Source of the DNA: Planococcus circulans
Lineage (GTDB): Bacteria > Bacillota > Bacilli > Bacillales_A > Planococcaceae
Length of the DNA stretch: 64,000 nt
Direction of reading: 5' to 3'
Assembly (NCBI RefSeq): GCF_020023385.1
Contig: NZ_JAIQCL010000001.1
Location: 310,001 to 374,000, forward strand
Shown here: positions 8,831 through 18,686 of the stretch, in pieces
How the letters are laid out: each line of letters starts with the position of its first letter
Position numbering within the stretch: the stretch's first letter is position 1
Notes under the pieces: generated by a model
The model's database searches: none
Told to the model about the DNA's origin: nothing
What the model saw: the letters and a program-made list of their open reading frames with translations, nothing else
Made by a program: the position numbers and the translations under genes

Positions 8831-10483
8831 CTATTCTACAGCGAGTATAAACGGATACAAAGGCTGCTTGCCGTTATGGATTTCGACTTCAACTTCGCTG
8901 TTGAGCGATTCGATGAATTCACCCAGTTTTTCAGCATCCGCCTCTGTAACGTCTTCTCCAAACAGGATCGTCACGATTTCGGCTTCACTGTCCACCAGTT
9001 TTTTAGCCAGTTCTTCTGTTACCCGTTCCAGGCTGCGGTCAGAGACTACGATCTTGCCTTCGGAAATGCCCATGAAGTCATCTTTTTTGATGCCGACTCC
9101 GTCGATTGATGTATCACGGACCGCAAATGTCACTGAACCTGACTTCACGTGTTTTGAAGCACTCGCCATGGCAGCTTGATTGTCCTCCACGGATGCGCCA
9201 GGATTAAAGGCCAGCAATGCTGACATGCCTTGGGGCACATCTTTTGTCGGCACAACAGCCGCTTCGATATCCAAAAGTTCAGCCGCCTGTTCTGCAGCCA
9301 TGATGATGTTTTTATTGTTCGGCAAGATCAGTACACGTTCCGCACCAATCGACTTGACCGCATTGACGATATCTTCCGTCGAAGGGTTCATGGTCTGTCC
9401 GCCTTCGATGACATACGATGCGCCGATGCTGCGAAGCAATTCAGCGATTCCTTCGCCCATTGCAACCGTCACGACGGCATAAGGGTGAACGGCTTCTTGT
9501 TTTGGCGCATTTTTTTGGAAGTCTTCGCCGACAATATCGATATGCTGCTGGCGCATATTTTCTATTTTCATGCTGATCAAGCTTCCGTAGTCCTGGCCAT
9601 ATGTAAGCACTTTTCCTGGTTCTTCCGAATGGATATGGATCTTCGCAATCTCGTCATCCGCGATGACCAGCAACGAATCCCCATACTCACTCAAATCAGA
9701 ACGGAATAAAGCTTCGTTAAACTCTTTTTTGCCATCTTCGAACTTCACCATAAACTCCGTGCAATAACCGAATTCAATATCGGCCGTATCCATAAAACTG
9801 GCGATGTTCTTGTGGTGTTCTGCGCTGACCAGATCCGTCATTGAATTATGTGCGTGTTTCTCTGGAAGCTCTTCACCTTTCAATGAAGCCAGAAAGCCTT
9901 CATAAACATAGACAAGGCCTTGCCCACCACTGTCGACGACGCCCACTTCTTTTAGGACAGGCAAGAGGTCTGGCGTCCGCTCCAAAGAAGCTTTTGCTTC
10001 TGTAACGACAGCTTCAAACCAAACGATGATATCCTCTTCCGTTTTTGACGCTTCCATGCCTTTGGCAGCCGCATCTTTTGCGACTGTCAAAATTGTACCT
10101 TCAACCGGCTTCATGACTGCTTTATAAGCTGTTTCGACACCATGCTGAAGAGCTTCTGCAAACTTAAGCGCTGTCAATTCCGGCTCTGACGCGATGTATT
10201 TGCCGAAGCCTCTAAATAGCTGTGAAAGAATAACGCCCGAATTTCCGCGTGCTCCCATCAACAGCCCTTTGGAAAGAGCGCTTGCTGTCTTGCCGATATG
10301 CTCTTCTGCTTGAGCGGTTGTTTCTTTCGCTCCAGAAGTCATTGATAAATTCATATTTGTTCCCGTATCACCATCAGGGACCGGAAAAACATTTAGTGCA
10401 TCTACATAATCCGCATTTTGAAAAAGATGATGGGATCCCATCTGTACCATTTCCGCGAACTTCACTCCGTTTAATGACTTCAT
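8831..10483 (-). CDS. fakA: Fatty acid kinase catalytic subunit FakA (DAK/DegV-type)
   Basis: Phosphorylates fatty acids bound to FakB (DegV family) so that external fatty acids can enter phospholipids. The 550 residues have an N-terminal DhaL-like ATP domain with PVPDGDTGTNM (about 34-44) and GARGNSGVILSQLFRG, a middle domain, and a C-terminal DegV-like part. This matches YloV of B. subtilis. It lies 18 bases after the Asp23-family gene and is probably co-transcribed with it. Lipid synthesis genes are close by. No fakB is in the window. Confidence 0.93.
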   Translation of the reverse strand: MKSLNGVKFAEMVQMGSHHLFQNADYVDALNVFPVPDGDTGTNMNLSMTSGAKETTAQAEEHIGKTASALSKGLLMGARGNSGVILSQLFRGFGKYIASEPELTALKFAEALQHGVETAYKAVMKPVEGTILTVAKDAAAKGMEASKTEEDIIVWFEAVVTEAKASLERTPDLLPVLKEVGVVDSGGQGLVYVYEGFLASLKGEELPEKHAHNSMTDLVSAEHHKNIASFMDTADIEFGYCTEFMVKFEDGKKEFNEALFRSDLSEYGDSLLVIADDEIAKIHIHSEEPGKVLTYGQDYGSLISMKIENMRQQHIDIVGEDFQKNAPKQEAVHPYAVVTVAMGEGIAELLRSIGASYVIEGGQTMNPSTEDIVNAVKSIGAERVLILPNNKNIIMAAEQAAELLDIEAAVVPTKDVPQGMSALLAFNPGASVEDNQAAMASASKHVKSGSVTFAVRDTSIDGVGIKKDDFMGISEGKIVVSDRSLERVTEELAKKLVDSEAEIVTILFGEDVTEADAEKLGEFIESLNSEVEVEIHNGKQPLYPFILAVE

Positions 10484-10501
10484 AACCGTTTCTTCCTCCT
10501 C

Positions 10502-10864
10502 CTACGGGTTCGTTACACGAACTCCCTGGACAAAAATGTTTACTGCTTTAACTGACATACCCAATGTTTTGTTAATCGTATATTTTACTTTGGACTGGAC
10601 TTGATAAGCCACTTCGGAAATTTTCGTGCCATAGCTGATGATGACATACATGTCTACCACCAAATCTTCGCCTTCTTGGCGCACAAGAACTCCTTTAGCG
10701 AAGTTTTCTTTGCGAAGGATATCCGTCAGGCCGTCGCGTATTTGATGTTTCGTCGCCATGCCTACAATCCCGTAGCATTCAATTGCGGCACCGCCTGCTA
10801 TTTGAGCAATTACATCATTGGAAATATCGATTTGACCATATTCGTTCTTTAATTCAATCGACAT
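10502..10864 (-). CDS. yloU: Asp23/Gls24 family envelope stress protein (YloU-like)
   Basis: A 120-residue Asp23/Gls24 protein: the N-terminus reads IELKNEYGQIDISNDVIAQIAGGAAIEC, then the conserved VVDMYVIISYGTKISEVA and QSKVKYTINKTLGM. Family members sit at the membrane and are tied to cell envelope homeostasis; the exact role of this one is not known. It precedes fakA with an 18-base gap, as in B. subtilis. A GGAGG ribosome site precedes the ATG. It is divergent from rpmB. Confidence 0.9.
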   Translation of the reverse strand: MSIELKNEYGQIDISNDVIAQIAGGAAIECYGIVGMATKHQIRDGLTDILRKENFAKGVLVRQEGEDLVVDMYVIISYGTKISEVAYQVQSKVKYTINKTLGMSVKAVNIFVQGVRVTNP

Positions 10865-10980
10865 TGAAATTCCTCCTTGAGTCCTATTTCACTCTTTTCA
10901 TTCTACCTTAAACCTTTATAGAAGAAAAGCCGCCGTTTGAGGGTGTAAAGGTTTTTTTCTTTAAACACCCCCAAATATAG

Positions 10981-11054
10981 TTGCAAACCCAATATGTCTG
11001 TGGTAAATTATTAAAGTATGTGAAACGAAAAACGAACTGGAATTCTATTATAAT
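10981..11054 (+). promoter_or_regulatory. Candidate promoter region of rpmB
   Basis: Two plus-strand candidates: TTGCAA (10981-10986), 17 bp, TAAATT (11004-11009); and a perfect -10 TATAAT at 11049-11054 with a poor -35. Either gives a short leader to the GAGGAGG site at 11071. Confidence 0.5.
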
Positions 11055-11084
11055 TTTCAGCTTCACTTGTGAGGAGGGACTTAC

Positions 11085-11273
11085 ATGCCTAAAGTATGTG
11101 CAATTAGTGGACGTAAAGCTCGTGCGGGAAATGCCCGTTCGCACGCAATGAATTCGACAAAACGTACATGGGGAGCAAACCTTCAAAAAGTTCGCATCCT
11201 TGTAGACGGCAAGCCGAAACGTGTATGGGTTTCTGCAAGAGCAATGAAATCAGGAAAAGTTGAGCGCGTTTAA
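11085..11273 (+). CDS. rpmB: 50S ribosomal protein L28
   Basis: Large-subunit ribosomal protein of 62 residues, starting [20 protein letters not shown] and ending with the usual [15 protein letters not shown]. It has only one cysteine (C5) and no zinc-type CxxC pair. It is the only ribosomal protein gene in the window, alone on the plus strand between yloU and thiN as in B. subtilis. A strong GAGGAGG ribosome site lies before the ATG, and a terminator follows directly. Confidence 0.97.
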   Translation: MPKVCAISGRKARAGNARSHAMNSTKRTWGANLQKVRILVDGKPKRVWVSARAMKSGKVERV

Positions 11274-11285
11274 TCGCTCATCGAT

Positions 11286-11322
11286 AATGCCGGTGCTGAT
11301 CTAATCAGCCCGGCATTTTTTC
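11286..11322 (+). terminator. Terminator after rpmB
   Basis: Stem AATGCCGG(T)GCTGAT with ATCAGCCCGGCATT, one bulge, then TTTTTT on the plus strand, 13 bases after the rpmB stop. Confidence 0.9.
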
Positions 11323-11357
11323 GTTGCCTAAAGAAGAACATGCACATGTTGATTCAA

Positions 11358-11411
11358 CTAAAATAGAAACAGGCAACGAAAAGAATTATCTTCTCGTTGC
11401 CTGTTTCTATT
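11358..11411 (-). terminator. Terminator after thiN (long hairpin)
   Basis: A perfect 18-bp stem, arms at 11362-11379 and 11394-11411, with a 14-base loop. On the minus strand it follows the thiN stop and runs into ATTTTAG. It faces the rpmB terminator, so it probably insulates convergent transcription. The T-tract is short. Confidence 0.75.
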
Positions 11412-11415
11412 TACT

Positions 11416-12069
11416 TTAAGGAAGCTTTTGAGCGTCTGAACTTTCCATCATGAGGCATTGGCCGCTCTGGATGGCCACACTTCCACTTCCCAGCAGTTCA
11501 TTGCTGACAAAGCGTGTCGTGCCGAAAGGAATGGCTTCATTCGTGACAGGGTATTTAAATCCAGTCAAGGTCAACCCTTTTATTTCTTCAGCAAAAGGAT
11601 AAAAGGATACGTAGCGGTAATGCGGATCCTTTTCAACGGCATGCGTGCCTGGACTCAGGAAACGGATGCGGTTCTGGTTATTCAACAGGAGAAAACGGGT
11701 GTCGGGATATTTCTGCTGGTACTGATACACGATATGCAAGGCGCTCATGTAATGGTCCAGCCGCCCGCCTGTCACTCCGGCCAGTATGACCTGTTCCGGC
11801 TGATGCGACATCGCCACCTCAAGCCCCAGCTCTGTATCGGATTGTTCTTTTTCTGAGGGGGAGCGTGCCATTTCAGGAAAGATCGCCAGTATCTTCTCAT
11901 AATCTTCAGCTGTCACCGAGTCGAAATCACCAACCGCTGCCGTTGGATGAATCCCTTTTTCCAACAGGACGAGCGTCCCGGAATCGATTCCGATATAGAG
12001 GGCTTCCGGAAAAAAAGAGAAATCCGGCAGTTCACCTGCCGGACCTCCTGCGATTAGAATGACGTTCAC
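11416..12069 (-). CDS. thiN: Thiamine pyrophosphokinase
   Basis: Transfers pyrophosphate from ATP to thiamine, giving thiamine pyrophosphate directly. The 217 residues carry the family motifs GIDSGTLVLLEKGIHPTAAVGDFDS (about 27-51), SEKEQSDTELGLE and TGGRLDHYMSALH. It overlaps the rpe stop by 4 bases and is the last gene of the long operon from coaBC. In B. subtilis a small spoVM gene follows here; none is present. Confidence 0.95.
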   Translation of the reverse strand: MNVILIAGGPAGELPDFSFFPEALYIGIDSGTLVLLEKGIHPTAAVGDFDSVTAEDYEKILAIFPEMARSPSEKEQSDTELGLEVAMSHQPEQVILAGVTGGRLDHYMSALHIVYQYQQKYPDTRFLLLNNQNRIRFLSPGTHAVEKDPHYRYVSFYPFAEEIKGLTLTGFKYPVTNEAIPFGTTRFVSNELLGSGSVAIQSGQCLMMESSDAQKLP

Positions 12070-12731
12070 GAAATCGCCTCTTCTCCTGCTTTCCTGATTG
12101 CCTGTAGCGCTTGTGTCCGGTCTTTTTTACTGTAGATGGCTGAACCTGCTACAAAGACAGTCGCTCCCGCTTCTGCACACGGTATGATAGTTTCTTCATT
12201 GATGCCGCCGTCAATTTCAATTTCGATGGACAGACCTTTCTCTTTGATGATGTCAGACAGTTGTTTGACTTTCGGTACAACCGAATGGATGAATTTCTGT
12301 CCGCCAAAGCCTGGATTAACGGTCATGAACAGGACCAAGTCGATATCTTTAAGAACATGCTGAATCGTTTCAATCGGCGTATGGGGGTTCAAGACGACAC
12401 CCGGCTTGACACCAAACGACCGGATCAATTGGATGGTCCGATGCAAATGAGGGCAGGCCTCTACATGGACAGTGATGAAGTCAGCGCCGGCTTTTGCAAA
12501 CTCCTCAATGTATTGATCCGGGTTTTGAATCATCAGATGGACATCCATCGGCAATTTGGTTAATGGCCGGATCGCATTTAAAACAATCGGCCCGAATGAA
12601 ATATTCGGTACGAAATGGCCGTCCATGACATCGACATGGATCCAATCCGCTCCTGCTTTTTCCACTTCTAAAACTTCTTCTCCAAGTTTCGCAAAATCTG
12701 CTGCTAGAATAGACGGTGCAATTTTAATCAT
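12066..12731 (-). CDS. rpe: Ribulose-phosphate 3-epimerase
   Basis: Interconverts ribulose-5-phosphate and xylulose-5-phosphate in the pentose phosphate pathway. The 221-residue TIM barrel has IAPSILAADF, the metal-site motif DVMDGHFVPN, MTVNPGFGGQKF and EIDGGI. It overlaps rsgA by 8 bases and thiN by 4 bases. Confidence 0.97.
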   Translation of the reverse strand: MIKIAPSILAADFAKLGEEVLEVEKAGADWIHVDVMDGHFVPNISFGPIVLNAIRPLTKLPMDVHLMIQNPDQYIEEFAKAGADFITVHVEACPHLHRTIQLIRSFGVKPGVVLNPHTPIETIQHVLKDIDLVLFMTVNPGFGGQKFIHSVVPKVKQLSDIIKEKGLSIEIEIDGGINEETIIPCAEAGATVFVAGSAIYSKKDRTQALQAIRKAGEEAIS

Positions 12732-13620
12732 TTGAATACCTCGGCTTTCGGCTCATGATTTCTTCTAGAAATTTCAGGTAATGCTTGTAACGGTAATTCG
12801 GGATTTCCTTTGCCTCAACGGCAGCTTTGATGGCGCATTTCGGTTCGTTCATATGCAGGCATTCACGGAATTTGCAGGCATTGGAACGTGAAGCGAATTC
12901 CGGAAAACATGCGGACAGTTCTTCCCGCTCCATCGTTTCAAAGTCAAACGAACTGAAGCCTGGCGTGTCGGCCAATAAGCCATCGTTCACGGCAATCAGT
13001 TCCACATGCCGCGTCGTATGCTTACCTCGGTTCAACGCTTTGGAGATATCGTCCGTCTTCAGCTCCAATGACGGCAAGATGGTATTCAGCAAAGTCGACT
13101 TGCCGACTCCGGATTGGCCTGCCAACACACTGATTTTGCCTTCAAGAACTGGCATCAGACGGTCTTTTAAAGCTGGATCATCAATGAAAGTCGGAATCAC
13201 TTCGTAGCCGATCTTCTCATAATCTTTTATATAGTGTTGAATTTTTTCTTTCTCCGACTCTTCCAAGAGATCCATTTTTGTCAGACAAATGATGGGTTGA
13301 ATCGAATTGGATTCGATAGCTGTTAAAAAGCGGTCCAATAATAAGGGATGAAAATCAGGTTGCTTGGCTGAAAACACCAGGATTGCCTGATCAACATTCG
13401 TAATTGGCGGACGCACCAACTCATTTTTCCGTTCATAGACGTGCAGGATTGTTCCTTCCAAGTCATTATCGGCTTTATAATCGACGTAATCCCCGACCAA
13501 AGGCGTGATTTGGCGATTGCGGAAAACTCCGCGCCCACGGCATTGAATGTAACGTTCGCCATCTTCATCCAATACATAATAAAATCCGCTCAATGCTTTT
13601 CTGATTTGACCTTTCGGCAT
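12724..13620 (-). CDS. rsgA: Ribosome small subunit GTPase RsgA
   Basis: A circularly permuted GTPase that checks late 30S assembly. An N-terminal OB fold (GRGVFRNRQITPLVGDYV) is followed by the G motifs in permuted order (LTKMDLLEE, then GQSGVGKSTLLN, then DTPGFSSF) and a C-terminal zinc knuckle with C, CLH and C residues near NACKFRECLHMNEPKC. I start at the ATG at 13620 (MPKGQIRKALSG, 298 residues), which matches the family. A longer frame to 13668 would overlap the prkC stop. It sits beside prkC/prpC, as is common in Bacillota. Confidence 0.95.
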   Translation of the reverse strand: MPKGQIRKALSGFYYVLDEDGERYIQCRGRGVFRNRQITPLVGDYVDYKADNDLEGTILHVYERKNELVRPPITNVDQAILVFSAKQPDFHPLLLDRFLTAIESNSIQPIICLTKMDLLEESEKEKIQHYIKDYEKIGYEVIPTFIDDPALKDRLMPVLEGKISVLAGQSGVGKSTLLNTILPSLELKTDDISKALNRGKHTTRHVELIAVNDGLLADTPGFSSFDFETMEREELSACFPEFASRSNACKFRECLHMNEPKCAIKAAVEAKEIPNYRYKHYLKFLEEIMSRKPRYSND

Positions 13621-13645
13621 CTTTTCATTCCTTTCGCTGCTGTTT

Positions 13646-15619
13646 TTATTCGACGTTCGAGTATTCAAAAGTCTCTTCGAGTATCACGGTCGAATCTCGG
13701 ACTATCCGATAAGAGGCACTTTCACCTTCGGCTATTTGCAATTCAATGCGATGAGACTGATCTTCAGTTATTGTAAACTCCTCAAACGGCTCCACCATGG
13801 TCTGGGTATTGTCCTGAATATAAATCTGGACGGTTTGCTCCACAGGCTCTTCCCCTTCTGCCGCAGGTTCAGCCGGTTCATAAGGAATCTCCACTGTATG
13901 GATATAGGTTTTCATCGGCTGTTCTGCCTTGCCGGAGGACAAGACCACTTCAATGGTGCTGCGGGCTTCCAGTTGTTCGCCTGCAGCAGGGGTCTGGGAC
14001 ATGACTCGTCCGGCTTCGACTTCATCCGATGCCTGTTCTGAGACAATGCGGATATTAAAGCCGGAAGAACGGGCATATTCATTCAGGTTTTCTTCTGTGA
14101 ACCCGGCTAAATCCTCCACATTGCGCAAGTCTTTCCCTTTGCTGACGATAAATTCCACATCCGTTTCACTGATGATCACTTCTTCTCCAGCTGCCGGTTC
14201 CTGGTTTAAAATAGTCCCCACGGGCTCGTCAGAAAACTCTTCTACAGGTTCCACTGATGCGAAATTTTCATCTTTCAAAGCTTCGGTAGCCTCTTCTAGC
14301 GTATCACCGACAAAATCGGCCATTTCCGCTCTTTCTTTCCCCATGCTGACAAACAATTGCACTTCTGTTTCACGATCCCGCATTTTCCCAGCTTCCGGAA
14401 TCGTCCGGATAATGTGGTTTGCTTCTATTTCTTCCGAATATTCCTCGGTCTCCACTCCGGCTACAAAGCCGGCTGCCTGCAATTCTTCCACCGCCTCGTT
14501 ATGCTCCATCTCTGAAACATCCGGTACAGCGACTTGCCTCGGTTCGAACAGGCCAGGAAAAGCGATGGCCAGAACCAATCCGACAATCAGCAGAAAAGCC
14601 AAAACACCTAAAATCCAAGGCCATTTCTTTTTCTTCTTTTTCGCAGGGGTTGCCTGTTCTTTTTTCACTTCATTCAGCGGCAACGGCATCGTTTTTGTAT
14701 CTGCCACACTGGTATAAGCCGCTGGATCTTTGATTGCCGGCATCGCCCGCGTTTCATCCTGGTCGACAGGGATTGTGAATTTTGGTTCATTTAGCCGTTC
14801 CGGCAATAAAACGGTAGCCAGATCTTCTTCCATTTCATCTGCGGACTGATAACGATGCTGTATATTTTTTGCAGTCGCTTTCAAGACGACATTTTCAAGG
14901 CTTTGCGGCAGGTCGGGGACCGTGTCCCGCAAAGAAGGGGTTTCCGTCTGAAGATGCTTCAAGGCAATCGACACAGCCGACTCGCCTGAAAACGGCAGCT
15001 TCCCTGTAATCAATTCGTACATGACGATTCCGAGTGAATAGATATCGGATTTTTTATTGGCGGTACCGCCTCGCGCCTGCTCTGGCGATAAATAATGGAC
15101 AGTTCCCAGCACAGAATTTGTCTGGGTATAGGATGTTGCACTTAAAGCCATCGCAATACCAAAATCGGAAATTTTCACATTGCCTTCCGCATCCATCAGA
15201 ATGTTCTGCGGCTTGATGTCCCGGTGGACAATCTGGTTATGGTGGGCATGTGCCAATGCCGATGCCAATTGCTTCATAATCTCGACTGCCCGTTCAGGGG
15301 AAACCGGTGAATGGTCGATTATGTAATCCTTCAAGGTTTTTCCTGGAACATATTCCATCACCAAGTAATGCACTGAACCGTCTTCGCCCACATCAAAAAT
15401 ATTGACGATGTTCGGATGCGCCAAGCTGGTGGTGGACAGGGCCTCTCTTTGGAAACGCCTCCGCAGCTCTTCTTCATTAGAAAAATCATAACGGAGTATT
15501 TTGATGGCGATGTCCCGATCCAAAATCATATCATGTGCCAAATACACATTGGACATTCCGCCGCCGCCGATCAACTCCTTGATCTTATAGCGGCCATTGA
15601 TGCTTTTGCCGATCAGCAT
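13646..15619 (-). CDS. prkC: PASTA-domain serine/threonine kinase PrkC
   Basis: Membrane kinase that senses peptidoglycan fragments and lipid II. Its cytoplasmic kinase domain (about 1-275) has lysine K40, HRD at 132-134, DFG from 152 and an activation loop rich in Thr/Ser. A linker rich in basic residues (KKKKKKKW) precedes one membrane helix (about 336-357). Three PASTA repeats follow (about 363-430, 431-499, 500-568), then a beta-rich C-terminal tail. At 657 residues it is close to B. subtilis PrkC. The stop of its phosphatase gene prpC is 2 bases upstream. Confidence 0.96.
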   Translation of the reverse strand: MLIGKSINGRYKIKELIGGGGMSNVYLAHDMILDRDIAIKILRYDFSNEEELRRRFQREALSTTSLAHPNIVNIFDVGEDGSVHYLVMEYVPGKTLKDYIIDHSPVSPERAVEIMKQLASALAHAHHNQIVHRDIKPQNILMDAEGNVKISDFGIAMALSATSYTQTNSVLGTVHYLSPEQARGGTANKKSDIYSLGIVMYELITGKLPFSGESAVSIALKHLQTETPSLRDTVPDLPQSLENVVLKATAKNIQHRYQSADEMEEDLATVLLPERLNEPKFTIPVDQDETRAMPAIKDPAAYTSVADTKTMPLPLNEVKKEQATPAKKKKKKWPWILGVLAFLLIVGLVLAIAFPGLFEPRQVAVPDVSEMEHNEAVEELQAAGFVAGVETEEYSEEIEANHIIRTIPEAGKMRDRETEVQLFVSMGKERAEMADFVGDTLEEATEALKDENFASVEPVEEFSDEPVGTILNQEPAAGEEVIISETDVEFIVSKGKDLRNVEDLAGFTEENLNEYARSSGFNIRIVSEQASDEVEAGRVMSQTPAAGEQLEARSTIEVVLSSGKAEQPMKTYIHTVEIPYEPAEPAAEGEEPVEQTVQIYIQDNTQTMVEPFEEFTITEDQSHRIELQIAEGESASYRIVRDSTVILEETFEYSNVE

Positions 15620-15621
15620 GT

Positions 15622-16371
15622 TTATACCTCCTCATCCACAGAGGACAGAAGAATCAATGAAATATTATCTTCTCCTCCAAGATCATTGGCCAAGGTTACC
15701 AGCTCCTGCCCTTTTTGGGACAAAGGAACTGCAGATCGGACGATGGAGGCAAGTTCTTCTTTCGAAATCTTATTGCTTAAGCCATCTGAACAAATCAAGA
15801 GGTACGCAGCTTTGCCAAAGGAGAAATCGATCATTTCCCTTTCAATCTCGGCTTCAGTGCCAAGCGCCCGGACGATCCAGTTTTTCTTCGGATGTTCTTC
15901 GGCTTCTTCCTGGCTGATTTCCCCGCTGTCCACCAACACATTGACATAGGAATGGTCCCGCGTAATCTGTTCGATCGATTCATTGATGAGGTAGGCACGG
16001 CTGTCGCCGATATGGCATAAAATGCCTTCATTGCCCTCAATCAATGCAGCAATCAGCGTGGTTCCCATACCTTTGCATTCCAGATTCTCCATCGAGTGGT
16101 CATACACCGATCGGTTAATCATCTGTACACGGTCGGAAAGCCATTTTTTCTTGTGATCGCGCGTTGAAAATGCCTCTTCCCCGTCCTCCAAAAAATAATT
16201 GCTCAGTTGGTCGACAGTCATTTTGCTGGCGACATCTCCAGCTTTGTGTCCACCCATCCCATCGGCCACTATAGCGAGGATGAGTCCGTTCGGACGTTTT
16301 AGTACGGCTACGCTGTCTTCGTTCACTTCACGAATTTTGCCTGTATCACTTTCAACCACATACTGAAACAA
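15622..16371 (-). CDS. prpC: PP2C-type protein phosphatase PrpC (Stp)
   Basis: Removes phosphates placed by PrkC. The 249 residues show the PP2C metal motifs VADGMGGHKAGDVAS (about 36-50), GDSRAYL, CSDGLSN and GGEDNISLILL. It has no membrane segment. The kinase gene follows with a 2-base gap, the standard phosphatase-kinase pair. Confidence 0.96.
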   Translation of the reverse strand: MFQYVVESDTGKIREVNEDSVAVLKRPNGLILAIVADGMGGHKAGDVASKMTVDQLSNYFLEDGEEAFSTRDHKKKWLSDRVQMINRSVYDHSMENLECKGMGTTLIAALIEGNEGILCHIGDSRAYLINESIEQITRDHSYVNVLVDSGEISQEEAEEHPKKNWIVRALGTEAEIEREMIDFSFGKAAYLLICSDGLSNKISKEELASIVRSAVPLSQKGQELVTLANDLGGEDNISLILLSSVDEEV

Positions 16372-16404
16372 TTCATGACACCCCGATTCTAATCTTTTCC
16401 TGCT

Positions 16405-17757
16405 TTAAGCAGTTGCTGTCTTTTGGGTCTTTTTGAAAGCCGCAATGAAAAAGCCGTCGCTTCCATAATCCTGGGGGAATACTTGGACAAATCCTGTATG
16501 TTTGATGCCCATAGCTGCCGGCAATGCCGCCTGAATTTTTTCCATTTCAGGATGCTCTTTCAAGAACCGTTCAGCCGTGCCTCTGTTTTCGACTGCATCC
16601 ACTGTGCAGGTACTGTAGACAAGGATGCCATCTTCTTTCAATAACCGGGCTGCCTGGTCCAGCAATTCAATTTGGATTTCCTGCAAACGCGCAAAATCCT
16701 CTTCTTTTTTCGTATATTTGATATCGGGTTTCCGCTTGATGACACCCAATCCACTGCAAGGTGCATCCACAAGAATGCGGTCGAATTTCTCTTCACCGAA
16801 GCGCTCGACGCTTTGTTTGCCGTCGCCCACTACAGTTTCGATGACCGTATGGCCCAAACGCTCGGCCGTTTCATCAATCAGTTTCACTTTATGCTGATGC
16901 AGGTCAAGCGCATAAAGCGTTCCGCTATTGTTCATCTTTTCAGCGATATGGGTGGTTTTCCCTCCCGGTGCTGCACACATGTCAAGCACCGTCATGTCGG
17001 GTTGGACCTGCAGTGCGTATGCCGGCAGCATCGAGCTTTCATCCTGTATCGTGATAAAGCCTTTTTCGAATGTCGCCGTCCGTGCAGGCTGTCCATTTGT
17101 GACGATCAGACATTCCGGAATCAATTTACTCGGCACCGCTTCCAACTCTTCGGACTCGAGCATTTCAATCACTTCTTCAACAGTTGCCCGTGCCGTATTG
17201 ACCCGCACGGTCTGCGAAGGTGTCTTGTTGTTTTCCAACGCCATTTCACGTGTTTTTTCCAGACCGAACTGCTCTGCCCAGCGTTTGATCATCCAAATCG
17301 GATGGCTCGTTTCAATGGAAATTTTTTCATATGGGTCGCTGATTGTATTGAACGAACGGACGCCGTTGCGCTGAACTGAACGCAGCACGCCGTTGACGAC
17401 AGAAGCGACGCCGCCATGCCCACGGCGTTTAGCGATTTCCACCGCTTCATGGACGACTGCATGTGCCGGAATCCGGTCAAGATAGACGATTTGATACAGG
17501 GACAATCTCAACAAGGTTTTAACCCATGGCTCGATTTTCCCTTTCAAATACGGTTCCAGGTAGTAATCCAGTGTCATTTGATGCTGCAGCGTGCCGTAGG
17601 TGATTTCCGTCAGCAAGCCTCTGTTTTTTGCGGCAATGCCATAGCTTTCGATAGTTTGGTGCAGCAATAGGTTGCTGTAGGCCTGTTTGTTTTCAACTGC
17701 CCACAGAATCGAGAATGCGGCGTCGCGGACATTCCCTTGAAGTTTTTTGTTTTTCAT
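16405..17757 (-). CDS. rsmB: 16S rRNA (cytosine-967-C5) methyltransferase RsmB
   Basis: Methylates C967 of 16S rRNA. An N-terminal NusB-like RNA-binding domain (about 1-140) is followed by an SAM-dependent Rossmann domain with [13 protein letters not shown], the motif [18 protein letters not shown] and the catalytic cysteine in [11 protein letters not shown]. Length of 450 is normal. It overlaps the fmt stop by 4 bases. Confidence 0.96.
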   Translation of the reverse strand: MKNKKLQGNVRDAAFSILWAVENKQAYSNLLLHQTIESYGIAAKNRGLLTEITYGTLQHQMTLDYYLEPYLKGKIEPWVKTLLRLSLYQIVYLDRIPAHAVVHEAVEIAKRRGHGGVASVVNGVLRSVQRNGVRSFNTISDPYEKISIETSHPIWMIKRWAEQFGLEKTREMALENNKTPSQTVRVNTARATVEEVIEMLESEELEAVPSKLIPECLIVTNGQPARTATFEKGFITIQDESSMLPAYALQVQPDMTVLDMCAAPGGKTTHIAEKMNNSGTLYALDLHQHKVKLIDETAERLGHTVIETVVGDGKQSVERFGEEKFDRILVDAPCSGLGVIKRKPDIKYTKKEEDFARLQEIQIELLDQAARLLKEDGILVYSTCTVDAVENRGTAERFLKEHPEMEKIQAALPAAMGIKHTGFVQVFPQDYGSDGFFIAAFKKTQKTATA

Positions 17758-18686
17758 TCGAATAGATCTCCTGCCTGGATTTTAGGTCCTTTTAAATACT
17801 CTTTTGCTGTCATGCGTTTTTTGCCGGATGGCTGCAGTTCAGTGATGGCCAAAACGCCTTCGCCGGTCTGTACCAATATAGCATCATCAGTCAGTCCGAC
17901 CACTTGGCCTGCTTGGCCGCTTGCAGTTGACGAATCTTTTTCCGTCCACCAGATCTTCATATTGTCGCCGTTGAAAGTCGTATAGGCGACCGGCCACGGA
18001 TGGAGGCCGCGAACCTGATTGTAAATGGCTGCGGCTGATTTCGACCAGTCGATGCGCTCCTGCTCACGTGAAATATTCCGCGCGTAGGTAACTTTCTGTT
18101 CGTCCTGGGGAATGCGTTTATTCGTACCCGCAATAATCGATGGCAAGGTTTCCTTCAGGAGATCACGCCCCGCAACGCTCAATTTATCGAACATGCTGCC
18201 GGTGTGATCCTGCTCTTCGATCGGCACGGTTACCTGCGTTATGATGTCTCCCGCATCCAGACGGTCCACCATATACATGATGGTGACGCCGGTTTCTTTT
18301 CGGCCATCCATGATGGCCTGATGGATCGGTGCGCCTCCGCGGTATGCCGGAAGCAGCGATGCGTGGACATTGATCGCACCCAGTTTGGGCGCTTCCAGCA
18401 ACTCGCTCGGCAAAATCTGTCCAAAAGCTGCTGTGACAATCAAATCCGCATCCAGATCGAGGACGTGCTGAAGCTCTTCCGGATTTTTCAGTTTTTCCGG
18501 CTGGTACACCGGCAATCCGAGACGCATCGCCTCTTCTTTCACCGGTGTCGCCGTCATCACTTTTTTGCGTCCGACAGGCCGGTCCGGCTGCGTTACGACT
18601 GAAACGACTTCGTAGCCTTCCTCGACCAGCATACGCAGAATCGGTGCCGAAAAGGCAGGTGTTCCCATGAATATGATTTTGGTCAA
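17754..18686 (-). CDS. fmt: Methionyl-tRNA formyltransferase
   Basis: Formylates initiator Met-tRNA, using 10-formyl-tetrahydrofolate. The 310 residues begin with [15 protein letters not shown] and contain the catalytic region [20 protein letters not shown] (Asn, His, with the later Asp in DAGDI). The C-terminal OB-like domain follows residue 205. It overlaps def by 4 bases, so formylation and deformylation genes are coupled. Confidence 0.97.
   Translation of the reverse strand: MTKIIFMGTPAFSAPILRMLVEEGYEVVSVVTQPDRPVGRKKVMTATPVKEEAMRLGLPVYQPEKLKNPEELQHVLDLDADLIVTAAFGQILPSELLEAPKLGAINVHASLLPAYRGGAPIHQAIMDGRKETGVTIMYMVDRLDAGDIITQVTVPIEEQDHTGSMFDKLSVAGRDLLKETLPSIIAGTNKRIPQDEQKVTYARNISREQERIDWSKSAAAIYNQVRGLHPWPVAYTTFNGDNMKIWWTEKDSSTASGQAGQVVGLTDDAILVQTGEGVLAITELQPSGKKRMTAKEYLKGPKIQAGDLFE

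Noticed and set aside
10908..11186. A 92-residue minus-strand frame opposite rpmB
   Set aside because: It overlaps the L28 gene and its leader, has no ribosome site and no similarity to known families.
13929..14717. A 262-residue Ser-rich open frame on the plus strand
   Set aside because: Antisense to the PASTA part of prkC; the serine-rich composition comes from Glu/Ala codons of prkC read backwards.
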